DNA of 64,000 nt from Gemmatimonadota bacterium (GTDB lineage: Bacteria > Latescibacterota > UBA2968 > UBA8231), in assembly GCA_018660835.1 (NCBI GenBank), contig JABJJN010000059.1, positions 62,001-126,000 on the forward strand, read 5' to 3'. Position numbers and translations under genes: made by a program. Below are positions 33,887 to 42,228 of the stretch, piece by piece (position 1 is the first letter of the stretch; every line of letters starts with the position of its first letter). The notes beneath the pieces were generated by a model that was given only the letters and a program-made list of their open reading frames with translations, had not been told where the DNA came from and searched no databases.

Positions 33887-35911
33887 ATGTCCACCGACTT
33901 CTGGTTCAATCGCCTCATCGAATACTGGACCCTGCCGACAGCCGATCAGGTCGTCGATCATGTCAGGCGTGGCAAAGTGCAGGTCGTGCAGATGGGCAAC
34001 TTTGGCCCCGACTTCTACGGCCTCGCTGGCGATGCGGGAGTCGAACGTTCATGGGCAGGGATGCCCGTCGTCGGCATTGAAGAAAATCTGCAACTCGCTG
34101 CTGATGTAATTCCTCAGGTGCAGGAAGCCGGTGCCCGGGTCGTCGGCCAACTCACCTCCACCTTGCACTATGGCGATCATGAAAATGGACTGGGCCTGTT
34201 CGGCGAGGTGTGGGATAAGATGTGGACACCTGCCATCCTGGGTGAGCGACCGACTGAGTCGGTCCTGGCTGCCGTATCGCTGCAACCCACGGGTGAACCA
34301 GCGCGCCGGGCCATCGACGGGCGCCCCTACTTCAGCTACCGCGGTTGTATCTCAAATCCTGCCTGGCTACAGGTCCTCAAGTCGATGGTTCGCAAGGGCA
34401 TCGAGTTGGGGCTCGATGGTTTCAACACGACCCACAACTACGAGGGTTTCTGTGGTTGCGGTTATTGTGCCGATGTCATTCGCACGCATATGCGCCCCGA
34501 GTTCACTGACGCCCAACTCAACAGTCTCTTCAAGGGCGACTTCGACGGTGCCATCGATGCTCGTGCACCAGAAGAGGACGCAGATGAGGAGCTGCGTGCG
34601 CGCTATCTGGTACTCCTGGAGCAGGCTGCCGCACGACGACGCAAGAATGCTTTCGACGAAGTCTTCATCGACTACGGGCGCTCGCTGCGTCCGGGATTGT
34701 TAGCGGCACAGTGGTATCACAAATACGGCATGCGAGCCAACGACGAACGTGCTGCCTTACCGGAAGATCTCTGGGCCCGAGGCGAAAACTACGTCTGGTA
34801 TAGTCAGGGTCCCTATCGCTGGGGCAGCGACATCGAGCAAGGCTACATCGCTGACATGGGTCTCAATGCGCGACACATGCACGTCGGCGGTGGCGGTCGC
34901 CCCTTCGTTATCAACAAATATGACTATCGCCGCTGGCGCGTCTGGGCTGCAGAGGGTGCGTCCCACGGTGGCTGTTCCCCCTGTTTCCACGCGGGCCCAC
35001 CGCGCGCGGACATGTGGGACGCAGGTCGGACCTTACCAGAAGATTACTACGGCCCCATGGTTCGTTATCAGCGCTTCATGGCGGACTACGAAGATCTGCT
35101 GCACCCTGCAACGCCGATTACCCAGGTCGGCGTCGTGTATCCGCGGCGCGCCGAGCGCGAGTTGGCCGCGGACTATCTCGACGCCCTGAAGCGGATCACC
35201 GAATGGCTCGAGGATGCCCACGTCCTCTACGACCTGATCTTCGACGACCAGTTGACGGAACGTGCCAGTGACTTCCCCAACTTGATCCTGCCCGATGTCC
35301 GGCGATTGTCCGCCGCCGAAGTCGCCGCCGTGCAACAACACGTGGACGGCGGTGGCAGCCTCCTCGTCTCGGGTGCGACGGGGACGATGGACGCAGATGG
35401 CGGCAAGACCGATCCCGACGCCCTCTTCACCACGTCGACGGGCAAGGTCTATCGGTGGGAGAGCACAGACTGGCAGCCCATCACAAAGACCATCGGCGGA
35501 TCCATCGAAGGGGAGCCGGAAATGCCCGTCTACCCGCACCTGCCAGACGCACCGGAGGGTCGGGACCTCATGGACACATTGGAGGGATTGTGCGATGGCT
35601 ATTGGCTGCGCACAGATGCCCCGTGGTGGGTGCGCACGCGCATCTGGCGCGCCCAGGAGATCAACGCGATCCCCGTGCACTGGATCAACTATCGCCAGGA
35701 TGAAATGCCTGCCGTTGAAACACCGATCCCCATGGGGCCCATCAATGCCGATCTGCTGCTACCAGATGACGTCGTCGTCGATCGCGTCGAGTGGATCTTC
35801 CCGGAAATGAAGAAACCCCTCGAATTGAAGCACGAAGTCAGCGACAACCGCGTCAGCTTCCAGATTCCGCGCCTCGTCGTCTACGGCATCAGCGTCATCC
35901 ATCTGAAATAG
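33887..35911 (+). CDS. Glycoside-hydrolase-like protein, copy 2
   Basis: 674 residues from the ATG at 33887, preceded by an AAGGA site; the frame is open 24 codons further upstream. It is paralogous along its full length to the 28695 product: DFWFNRLIEYWTLP start, HYGDHE, F-C-G-C-G-Y-C (C189, C191, C194), FDEVFIDYGRSLRP, NYVWYSQGP, VVYPRRAERELA, DAPWWVRTRIWRAQE and the IPRLVVYGISVIHLK end. An insertion near 370-390 (CSPCFHAGPPRAD) adds two Cys. No secretion signal is visible. Two diverged copies suggest related but distinct glycan substrates. Confidence 0.72.
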   Translation: MSTDFWFNRLIEYWTLPTADQVVDHVRRGKVQVVQMGNFGPDFYGLAGDAGVERSWAGMPVVGIEENLQLAADVIPQVQEAGARVVGQLTSTLHYGDHENGLGLFGEVWDKMWTPAILGERPTESVLAAVSLQPTGEPARRAIDGRPYFSYRGCISNPAWLQVLKSMVRKGIELGLDGFNTTHNYEGFCGCGYCADVIRTHMRPEFTDAQLNSLFKGDFDGAIDARAPEEDADEELRARYLVLLEQAAARRRKNAFDEVFIDYGRSLRPGLLAAQWYHKYGMRANDERAALPEDLWARGENYVWYSQGPYRWGSDIEQGYIADMGLNARHMHVGGGGRPFVINKYDYRRWRVWAAEGASHGGCSPCFHAGPPRADMWDAGRTLPEDYYGPMVRYQRFMADYEDLLHPATPITQVGVVYPRRAERELAADYLDALKRITEWLEDAHVLYDLIFDDQLTERASDFPNLILPDVRRLSAAEVAAVQQHVDGGGSLLVSGATGTMDADGGKTDPDALFTTSTGKVYRWESTDWQPITKTIGGSIEGEPEMPVYPHLPDAPEGRDLMDTLEGLCDGYWLRTDAPWWVRTRIWRAQEINAIPVHWINYRQDEMPAVETPIPMGPINADLLLPDDVVVDRVEWIFPEMKKPLELKHEVSDNRVSFQIPRLVVYGISVIHLK

Positions 35912-35938
35912 ACGGCAAGGAGCCGGTGCCTGGGCACA

Positions 35939-35953
35939 ACTGGCTGGGCCAGT
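35939..35953. terminator. Possible hairpin between convergent genes
   Basis: ACTGGC-TGG-GCCAGT, a perfect 6-bp stem, lies in the 70-bp gap between the ends of the GH-like copy 2 and the convergent propeller gene, and is followed by another GCCAGTCAG. No T-run flanks it on either strand, so it is at best a weak or Rho-assisted terminator. Confidence 0.3.
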
Positions 35954-35981
35954 CAGATCGAGCCAGTCAGCCCTCTGAAGG

Positions 35982-37430
35982 TCAATCAGCGAAACGCATG
36001 CTGTACAAATCAGCATCACCCATGACGAAGCGTAGAATCACGGGCCGGCCAGCCAGGGCTGAAACGTCGGTGCCCTGTTTCTTCCAAGCTGCGCATCCGG
36101 CGATCTTGTTGCCGAAGATATCTTCAGCCTCGCGCAGACTGTATCCAGGGATCGGCTTGCCCTCTGCATCGCGGATCTCCACACGCAGACTGCCCGCAGC
36201 ACTCGTCGCATAGTTCAGCTCGAGCCTGTTGCCGGCAAACACGAGCGGCTTCGTGATCATTTCGCCACCGCTGTGTGGTGCCCGCACCGAGGCGAATCCG
36301 TCCAGGCGCATACTGTAGCGTCTGACCTGATTTCCAGGCTGGGCGTAGTGTTCGCACACATACACACTCATCTCTTCAGGCCCCGTCTGCACAACACCGT
36401 CCACAGGATAGTTGCAGCGTGCTGTCCAGTGACTGGCACCGATGCGCGGCTTGATAAAGCCCTCCATGAAGGTGCGGTCATACCAGCTGTTACCAGGACG
36501 CGCCGTCATGAAGCAGGCATCACTGCACGCCGTCAGCTGTGTCTCGTGTACACTCATCTGCTCAAGCTCAGCCTTTGATACCGGATGACGTTGGTCCATG
36601 AAACGAGCCGGCAGCGCCACATAGATGTGGGGTGCACGGAAGTAGGGCCGCGTCTGGTTGATGTAGAATTCCTCCGCCGGTGCCTGATCCTCTCCCTGGC
36701 GATAGTCCATGATCACGCCGGGCTCCCAGTGGATGAAATCCTTGCTCGTCGCTCGCTTGATGCGTCGCAGACTCTTCGCCGTCGTCGTTGGCCCACGATG
36801 CGGCTCCTGCATCCCTTCATGCGCTGAGAAGGTTCGGTAGTAGGCGACATACTGACCCTCTGCCTCACTCCAGAAGCCGACATTCTGCGAATCGAATTTG
36901 CCATCCGTGATCAACGGCTCCGTACCCAACATCTCCCAGTGAACCCCATCAGCACTGACCATACCATGCAGGGCGGCGTGACGCTTGCCCTCGGCATCTG
37001 GATCGGTGAGATGACGCGTAAAGGCCTTGAAACGCTGTTCGGGTGCAACGCCCGGGCGTGTATCGATGAAAGGCGCCACCGTGTGTGTGTAGGGTTCCTC
37101 ATTGAGGATGATGTTGTTTTGCCCATCCCCCTGCCATGCATGTTTGCCAATCTGCGGTCGCTCGAAGTGCACACCATCGTCACTCACTGCCACACAATAG
37201 ACGGCAGGGTCGCTGGGCTCCTGCCAACCGCGGTAGTAGAGCAGATACTTGTCGCCATCGTGAATGATCGTGTGATAGAGACTGAACTGACCCTCCCACG
37301 GCGTATTGTGCTCGAGCACGATTTCGCGCGGCTGTGGTTCGTGTAGCTGCAGAGACGACTTCTTCAACTTGTCGATCAGCAGTGAGTCCACGAACAACTC
37401 GCGGCGTGTTCCAAGATCTATGGCGGCCAT
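35982..37430 (-). CDS. GH32/43-like beta-propeller glycosidase-family protein
   Basis: 482 residues from the ATG at 37430, which has a GGAG site 8 nt upstream; the longer frame starts with TTG. ELFVDSLLIDKLK begins the family, then repeated propeller blades: FSLYHTIIHDGDKYLLYYRG, YCVAVSDDGVHFERP, GMVSADGVHWEM, FWSEAEGQYVAYYRTF and RATSKDFIHWE. The repeated S-x-D-G-x-H-W/F units are those of GH32/43-type five-bladed propellers. The C-terminal 100 residues (LRVEIRDAEGKPIPGY) form an added beta domain. No signal peptide is visible. It is probably a glycan-processing enzyme of the same pathway as the paralogous GH-like proteins. Confidence 0.75.
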   Translation of the reverse strand: MAAIDLGTRRELFVDSLLIDKLKKSSLQLHEPQPREIVLEHNTPWEGQFSLYHTIIHDGDKYLLYYRGWQEPSDPAVYCVAVSDDGVHFERPQIGKHAWQGDGQNNIILNEEPYTHTVAPFIDTRPGVAPEQRFKAFTRHLTDPDAEGKRHAALHGMVSADGVHWEMLGTEPLITDGKFDSQNVGFWSEAEGQYVAYYRTFSAHEGMQEPHRGPTTTAKSLRRIKRATSKDFIHWEPGVIMDYRQGEDQAPAEEFYINQTRPYFRAPHIYVALPARFMDQRHPVSKAELEQMSVHETQLTACSDACFMTARPGNSWYDRTFMEGFIKPRIGASHWTARCNYPVDGVVQTGPEEMSVYVCEHYAQPGNQVRRYSMRLDGFASVRAPHSGGEMITKPLVFAGNRLELNYATSAAGSLRVEIRDAEGKPIPGYSLREAEDIFGNKIAGCAAWKKQGTDVSALAGRPVILRFVMGDADLYSMRFAD

Positions 37431-37554
37431 GGTCTGCGTCTCCTGCAAGGAAAGGTGCGGCGGCGGTGGATCTGATCTGGTCCGGCTTGCGGCTCAGAAC
37501 GAAGGCAACCCGCAACTCAACACGAGCCGCCTGTCGCGTCAAGCCGCCAGGCCT

Positions 37555-37694
37555 GCTGCGCCTCGCAGCGTGGCCCGTGTTCATGGCCACCAACTCTGGC
37601 CTGCAGCAGGCCATTTGCCACGGTGGCAGAGCAGCGCCGATCCTTGGCACACAACATCCAATGTGATCCACAAGAGCATGTGATCCACAAGAGC
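37555..37694. promoter_or_regulatory. Hairpin, 17-bp palindrome and 17-bp tandem duplication in a divergent promoter region
   Basis: The 279-bp gap between the divergent propeller gene and the 5'-nucleotidase gene holds three symmetric elements. A hairpin GCTGCG-CCT-CGCAGC lies at 37555-37569. A perfect 17-bp palindrome TGGCCTGCAGCAGGCCA lies at 37597-37613. A perfect tandem copy of a 17-mer (ATGTGATCCACAAGAGC, 37661-37677 and 37678-37694) ends just before the AAAGGAG ribosome site. I see no coding sequence here. Confidence 0.45.
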
Positions 37695-37709
37695 AAAGGA
37701 GCCAGCAGC

Positions 37710-39074
37710 TTGGTTTATCCGTTTCGCCTCGTAGTCGTCGCCCTCCTGTGTGGCGTCGCCCATGCTTTCGCGGCAACAGACACACTCGTCGTGCTGCATA
37801 CAAACGACTTCCACGGCTATATCTCAGCCGACGGCGATCGCGCCGCGGGGCTGGCGCGGATTGCCGCCTACTTCAAGCAGGAGCGTCAGCGCAATTCGAA
37901 TGTCCTGGCTCTGGATGCAGGCGACTGTGTCTCGGGCACACCCGTGTCCACCCTGTTTCAAGGCCGCCCCATCTACGAGGTCATGACCGCTGCCGGCTAC
38001 GACGCCTCGGCCCTGGGCAATCATGAATTCGACTACGGCTGGCGCGAGATCCTCAACTATCGAGATCTGGCAGACTTTCCTCTGCTGAGTGCCAACGCTC
38101 GGGATCCACAGGGACAACTGATTGCAGATGCAGCGTCCGTGCAGATGGACGTCGGCCCCTTGCGCGTGGGCATCATCGGTCTCACTACTGAAGACACGCG
38201 CCGCATCACGATTACCGCCGGCAACGAAGGTGTGTCCTTCGATGGCGAGGTCTCCTCAGTCAGGAGACAGGTCAAAACCCTCCGCGACGAGGTTGATCTG
38301 CTATTGCTGCTGTCTCATGCAGGGCACGGAGCAGACAGTGTCATCGCCGCAACGATAGATGGCATCGATCTGATTGTCAGTGGTCACAGCCATACTCTTC
38401 TCAAACGACCTCAGTTCGTCCGCCAGACAGCGATTGTCCGCGTCGGCGCCTACACATCACACTTGGGCCACGTGAGTATCTTGCGCGATCGTGACACGGG
38501 TGACGTGACAGTGGAAGGATTCGCCATCCCTGCCGCCGAATTGCCTGCCGAGGACCCGGAAGTGGCCGCTCTCGTCGCCGCCTGGGAGGCACGCGTCTCA
38601 AAGCTTGTCGATGTCAGCATCGGACACACGGAGCGCTCGTGGAACAAACGTGACATGTACACACTGGTGGAGTACATCCTCCAGCAACATGCAAAAGCGG
38701 ACGCGGGTTTCTACAACGAGGGTGGCATTCGTAATCTGCTCTTTGAAGGCGAGATCACGGCCCGTCACCTGTGGAACATCGAACCCTTCGGCAATCACCT
38801 CGCTGTCGTCCGAATTCTGGGCAAGAACGTGGTCGGGCAGCTCGCTTGGCGTTTCAAACAGCAGGGCAAAAGCATCGATCCCGAGAGACTCTACACCATC
38901 GCTACGAATAGCTTTGTCGTCGAAGACGCAAGACGCGAGACACTGGTGGGTGTAACCGAATCAGTCGAGATCGCCGACACCCTGATTCGCGACATTCTCA
39001 TCGATTATGTACGCTCCGGCGCAGCTTTGGATACGATTCCCACACTTGAACGACGGAAGCGACAACACCGATGA
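37710..39074 (+). CDS. Secreted 5'-nucleotidase/UDP-sugar hydrolase family protein
   Basis: 454 residues from the TTG at 37710, which follows AAAGGAG by 8 nt and opens a clean signal peptide (VYPFRLVVVALLCGVAHAFA). Metallophosphatase motifs: LHTNDFHG, DAGD, LGNHEFDYG, LLSHAGHG and SGHSHTLL. The C-terminal 5'-nucleotidase substrate domain is present (YNEGGIRNLLFEGEI, WNIEPFGNHLAVVRI, ATNSFVVED). It is shorter than E. coli UshA (550). Expected role: periplasmic dephosphorylation of nucleotides or sugar nucleotides. The stop overlaps the PhyH start (ATGA at 39071), linking hydrolysis to oxygenase chemistry. Confidence 0.87.
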   Translation: MVYPFRLVVVALLCGVAHAFAATDTLVVLHTNDFHGYISADGDRAAGLARIAAYFKQERQRNSNVLALDAGDCVSGTPVSTLFQGRPIYEVMTAAGYDASALGNHEFDYGWREILNYRDLADFPLLSANARDPQGQLIADAASVQMDVGPLRVGIIGLTTEDTRRITITAGNEGVSFDGEVSSVRRQVKTLRDEVDLLLLLSHAGHGADSVIAATIDGIDLIVSGHSHTLLKRPQFVRQTAIVRVGAYTSHLGHVSILRDRDTGDVTVEGFAIPAAELPAEDPEVAALVAAWEARVSKLVDVSIGHTERSWNKRDMYTLVEYILQQHAKADAGFYNEGGIRNLLFEGEITARHLWNIEPFGNHLAVVRILGKNVVGQLAWRFKQQGKSIDPERLYTIATNSFVVEDARRETLVGVTESVEIADTLIRDILIDYVRSGAALDTIPTLERRKRQHR

Positions 39075-39916
39075 GTACGCTTACAGATGCCCACATCGAA
39101 GAGCTTGATACGGAAGGTTTCTTCATCCTGCCAGACTTCATCAGCGGTGAGAAGCTCGCGAAGATGCAGGCCGCGCAGCGTCGTGTTCTGCCCACTTGGG
39201 AGAAGATTCAGAGCGAGCCGCCGCAGGATCAGTCCGGCAGTAGCATGCTCGCCTGTTTTCCCCATGAGGAGATGGAGCTCTATCAGGCTACCATGCATGA
39301 GCCGAGCATCGACTTTGCTCGCAAGTGGCTGAAAACCGACAAGCTCCACATGCGCGTCGGCTGTCTCATTGCGCGCTATCCGGGTCACAAAGCAGGTGGC
39401 ACCGGCTCCGATGCGTCCAATCTTCATATCGACAATGGCAATAACTCGCTGCTGCCGATGAGTGAAACGCTGCGCGAATTTGGCCAGGTTGGATTCTGGG
39501 TTCATCTGGAGGATGTCGAGGAGGATCAGGCACCCCTGCGACTCATCCCCAAGAAGCATGGCCAGGACATGACAAAAAATGTGCCGCTCGTTTGTAAAGC
39601 CGGCACCTTGTGTGTCTTCACCAATTACTCCTGGCATAGTGCCACCGCCTACACCCGCGCCGAGGGGCAGCGCTTCACCTTCGGTTACAGTTTCGGTCGC
39701 GCCGATCACGTCTGGGAAGGTTTCAAGCACTACACCCATCTGGGCAAAGGCTCGCCCGTGTTCGGGCAATTCATCGGCAGCCTGTCCGCCGCCGAGCGCG
39801 AATTTTGGCGCTTCCCACCAGCAGGTCATCCGTACTACAGTGAGCAGACACTGCCCCTGCTGGAAGAGCAGTATCCCGGGTGGAACTCAGACGAATACCG
39901 CGCCGCCATGGCCTGA
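39071..39916 (+). CDS. Phytanoyl-CoA dioxygenase family enzyme, coupled to the 5'-nucleotidase gene
   Basis: 281 residues. FFILPDFISGEKL is the PhyH start. Iron ligands are H119 and D121 (LHIDNGN) and distal H189 (YSWHSATAY), with Arg201 as 2-oxoglutarate anchor. The C-terminus is extended by about 60 residues after the oxygenase fold (EREFWRFPPAGHPYY). No signal peptide, so it acts in the cytoplasm although the coupled upstream product is secreted. A nucleoside or sugar released outside and imported could be its substrate; that is inference. Confidence 0.85.
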   Translation: MSTLTDAHIEELDTEGFFILPDFISGEKLAKMQAAQRRVLPTWEKIQSEPPQDQSGSSMLACFPHEEMELYQATMHEPSIDFARKWLKTDKLHMRVGCLIARYPGHKAGGTGSDASNLHIDNGNNSLLPMSETLREFGQVGFWVHLEDVEEDQAPLRLIPKKHGQDMTKNVPLVCKAGTLCVFTNYSWHSATAYTRAEGQRFTFGYSFGRADHVWEGFKHYTHLGKGSPVFGQFIGSLSAAEREFWRFPPAGHPYYSEQTLPLLEEQYPGWNSDEYRAAMA

Positions 39917-39927
39917 CGCCGCCACAA

Positions 39928-40004
39928 CTTCATCGCCAAGACTTCATCGCTACGCCTTCATCGTGACGGCTTCATCGCTAAGCCTTCATCGTTACGGCTA
40001 CAGG
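39928..40004. repeat. 14-bp degenerate tandem repeat, five copies plus a partial one
   Basis: CTTCATCG begins at 39928, 39942, 39956, 39970 and 39984, exactly 14 bp apart, and a decayed sixth unit (CTACAGG) begins at 39998. The consensus is CTTCATCG(C/T)nA(A/C)Gn, alternating in the last six bases. It fills the 99-bp gap between PhyH and the aminotransferase gene; its last unit overlaps the AGGAGA ribosome site. It contains no hairpin and no long frame of its own. Confidence 0.8.
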
Positions 40005-40015
40005 AGACTGCCACA

Positions 40016-41149
40016 GTGAATACAGACGAGATTCGAGCCGGCATCCCCGTGACAGATCAGTACCTGTACTTCAATACGGGAGGTATCTCACCGGCGACAC
40101 GGGCTGTAACAGAGTGTCTCGTTCAGGAGGCGAAGGACATTGCCCAACATGGGCCACCCGTGCTCATGGACAATACCGGCCACCACGAGCGTCTGCAGGC
40201 AGCGCGACAGAGAATCGCCAATTTCTGCGGTGTGGAAGCATCAGACTTGTGCCTGACCCACGGTGTCGCCGACGGCGTCACGACCGTGTTCAATGGTCTG
40301 GACTTTCAGGCCGGTGATGAGTTGATCCTCACCGACGAGGAGCATCCCGCCGTCAAGATGCCGGCGCAACGACTTGCCGACGACCTGGGTGTGACGATTC
40401 ACTATCTGCCCATTCACGGCAGCGAGGACGACATCCTCGCACGACTCGACGCTCTACTCACGCGGCGCACAAGATTGCTGGCGCTCAGTCACGTGACGAC
40501 AGACACAGGTACACGACTACCCGCCAAGAGAATCGTCGATTGTGCTCATGCCGCCGGCGTACCCGTCCTCTACGATGGCGCCCAATCCCTGGGACAATTC
40601 CCGGTGAATGTCACAGACCTGGGTGCTGACTTCTACAGCCTCCTCGTCTACAAGTGGCTGTATGGACCCTACTCGGCAGGAGCGCTGTATGTCGAAAGCT
40701 CATGGCATGATCGTCTGCGCGTCGTGCCATCGAGTGCGAACTATTACGACGATGGTGGGGTCAAACGGTTTGAGTTCGCCACCGTGCCCGCGCCCTACTA
40801 CTACGCCACGGTAGCGGGTCTGGATACGATCGATGGCATCGGCGTTGGCAACATTCAGCCCTACGTCACCGAGCTGGCGACGCATATGCGTGCAGAACTC
40901 GCCACGATCTCTGGAGTTCACATTGAGAATCCGACGGATCCGGGCATGTGCACGGGTGTTGTCACGTTTCGTGCCGAAGGTGTAGAGGGGCCACACATCT
41001 CGACCGAACTGCGCAACCGCAAGATCATCACCCGCCCGACGGGACTCAAATCCAGTGGTGTGCGGGTCTCGATCTCTTTCTTCAATACCGCCGCCGAGAT
41101 TGACGCTGTCGTAGCCGCTGTCGCCGAGATCGTCGATGCCGCTGCGTGA
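40016..41149 (+). CDS. Class V aminotransferase/cysteine-desulfurase-like PLP enzyme
   Basis: 377 residues with a GTG start and AGGAGA 9 nt upstream. YFNTGGISPATRAV at the N-terminus, SHVTTDTGTRLPAKRIVDCAH, LYDGAQSLGQFPVNV (cofactor aspartate) and the Lys of LLVYKWLYGPYSAGALYV show a fold-type I class V enzyme. It resembles the isopenicillin-N-epimerase/EgtE-like group more than true NifS: there is no conserved active-site Cys loop visible. Possible roles are C-S lyase or epimerase. It ends directly against the convergent peptidase gene with no spacer. Confidence 0.82.
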   Translation: MNTDEIRAGIPVTDQYLYFNTGGISPATRAVTECLVQEAKDIAQHGPPVLMDNTGHHERLQAARQRIANFCGVEASDLCLTHGVADGVTTVFNGLDFQAGDELILTDEEHPAVKMPAQRLADDLGVTIHYLPIHGSEDDILARLDALLTRRTRLLALSHVTTDTGTRLPAKRIVDCAHAAGVPVLYDGAQSLGQFPVNVTDLGADFYSLLVYKWLYGPYSAGALYVESSWHDRLRVVPSSANYYDDGGVKRFEFATVPAPYYYATVAGLDTIDGIGVGNIQPYVTELATHMRAELATISGVHIENPTDPGMCTGVVTFRAEGVEGPHISTELRNRKIITRPTGLKSSGVRVSISFFNTAAEIDAVVAAVAEIVDAAA

Positions 41150-42181
41150 TCATTCTGCTTTCTTGCCAACAAGCAGAATCATCTGTCCCTGATCGACGCG
41201 CGCACCCCACGCCTGGGAGATGACGATGCCATCGACACCGGCAACGACCTCGAAGGGATCCTCGTCCAGCCGATAGAAGTCGTGCAACAGCCCCACCGTG
41301 GTCCCCTTGCTCACGACGGCTCCACAATCGAAGAGCGGTTCGTAGTGACCGGGATAGGGTGCGGCTACTGAGGCAGCGCCGCGAACCAGAGACTGTGTAC
41401 CGTCCGCGTGATGATCGATCGGTTCGATGTTGCCAGACAATTGCTCATGGTGAATCGCCGCTGCGAGAATCCCCTGCCGCGCATACCTCACGCCGCGTAC
41501 GTCCGTTGACGAACCGTGTCCCAGCTCCGTACCGATCGAATACTTACCCAGATCATTCGCTTCCTCGTAGAGCCCACGTGATACACCATTCGGCATCGAC
41601 GCGCCCGTCGCCAACACGACACCACAACCGAACCATCGCGCCATCTGCTGGCGTCGCTCGTTGATCTGTGTGTCATCATGTTCGAAGTATCCCGACCAGT
41701 GGGCGAAGCGTGCCACCTCGCCGCCTGAGTGGATGTCGATGGAGATGTGTACGTGAGGCCAGATGACGGAGCGCACCATCTCGACGATGCGATGGGTGAT
41801 CCCCGCCAGTTCCGGAGTTGTGCCGGCTCCCTCTACCCAGACGCGATTCAGATTGAAGCCATCGTCCCCTGTGCTTTCGCGTTCACCGACGCGGAAGGCA
41901 GCAACATTCAACACCGGCACGAGGATGATGCGCCCGAGCACATCCTGGGTCTTGATTTCTCGCAGCAGATGTTTGATGGCCACAGGTCCCTCGTATTCAT
42001 TGCCATGATTGGCACCGAAGGCGACAAGCCCTTCACCGGGTTTGGCCTGCGGTCCGACAATGACGGTCAGGGGAATCAGATGGCTGCCCCAGACACTGGT
42101 GTGACTCAGGGAAACCCAGTAATCACGCCGACCGACACTTTCTACATCCACTTCGTGAGGCGAAACGATTTGGCGCGGCAT
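41150..42181 (-). CDS. Succinylglutamate desuccinylase/aspartoacylase-like zinc peptidase
   Basis: 343 residues from the ATG at 42181, with AAGGGGA just upstream. M14-type zinc ligands are H59 and E62 (ANHGNEYEG) and H151 (SIDIHSGG); Asn-Arg of the substrate pocket is in DDGFNLNRVW. The C-terminal third (VRGAASVAAPYPGHYEPLFDCGAVVSKG, VVAGVDGIVIS) is a biotinyl-like beta barrel seen in this family. It probably cleaves an N-acyl amino acid or related amide in the cytoplasm. It begins 47 bp from the divergent MotA-like gene. Confidence 0.87.
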   Translation of the reverse strand: MPRQIVSPHEVDVESVGRRDYWVSLSHTSVWGSHLIPLTVIVGPQAKPGEGLVAFGANHGNEYEGPVAIKHLLREIKTQDVLGRIILVPVLNVAAFRVGERESTGDDGFNLNRVWVEGAGTTPELAGITHRIVEMVRSVIWPHVHISIDIHSGGEVARFAHWSGYFEHDDTQINERRQQMARWFGCGVVLATGASMPNGVSRGLYEEANDLGKYSIGTELGHGSSTDVRGVRYARQGILAAAIHHEQLSGNIEPIDHHADGTQSLVRGAASVAAPYPGHYEPLFDCGAVVSKGTTVGLLHDFYRLDEDPFEVVAGVDGIVISQAWGARVDQGQMILLVGKKAE

Positions 42182-42228
42182 AGAGTCCCCTTCTGTTTGG
42201 ATGGAGTTCAACGCCAAGAAAGGCCAGA

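Noticed and set aside
39928..40004. CRISPR array
   Set aside because: The units are contiguous, only 14 bp, without spacers, and no cas gene is in the window.
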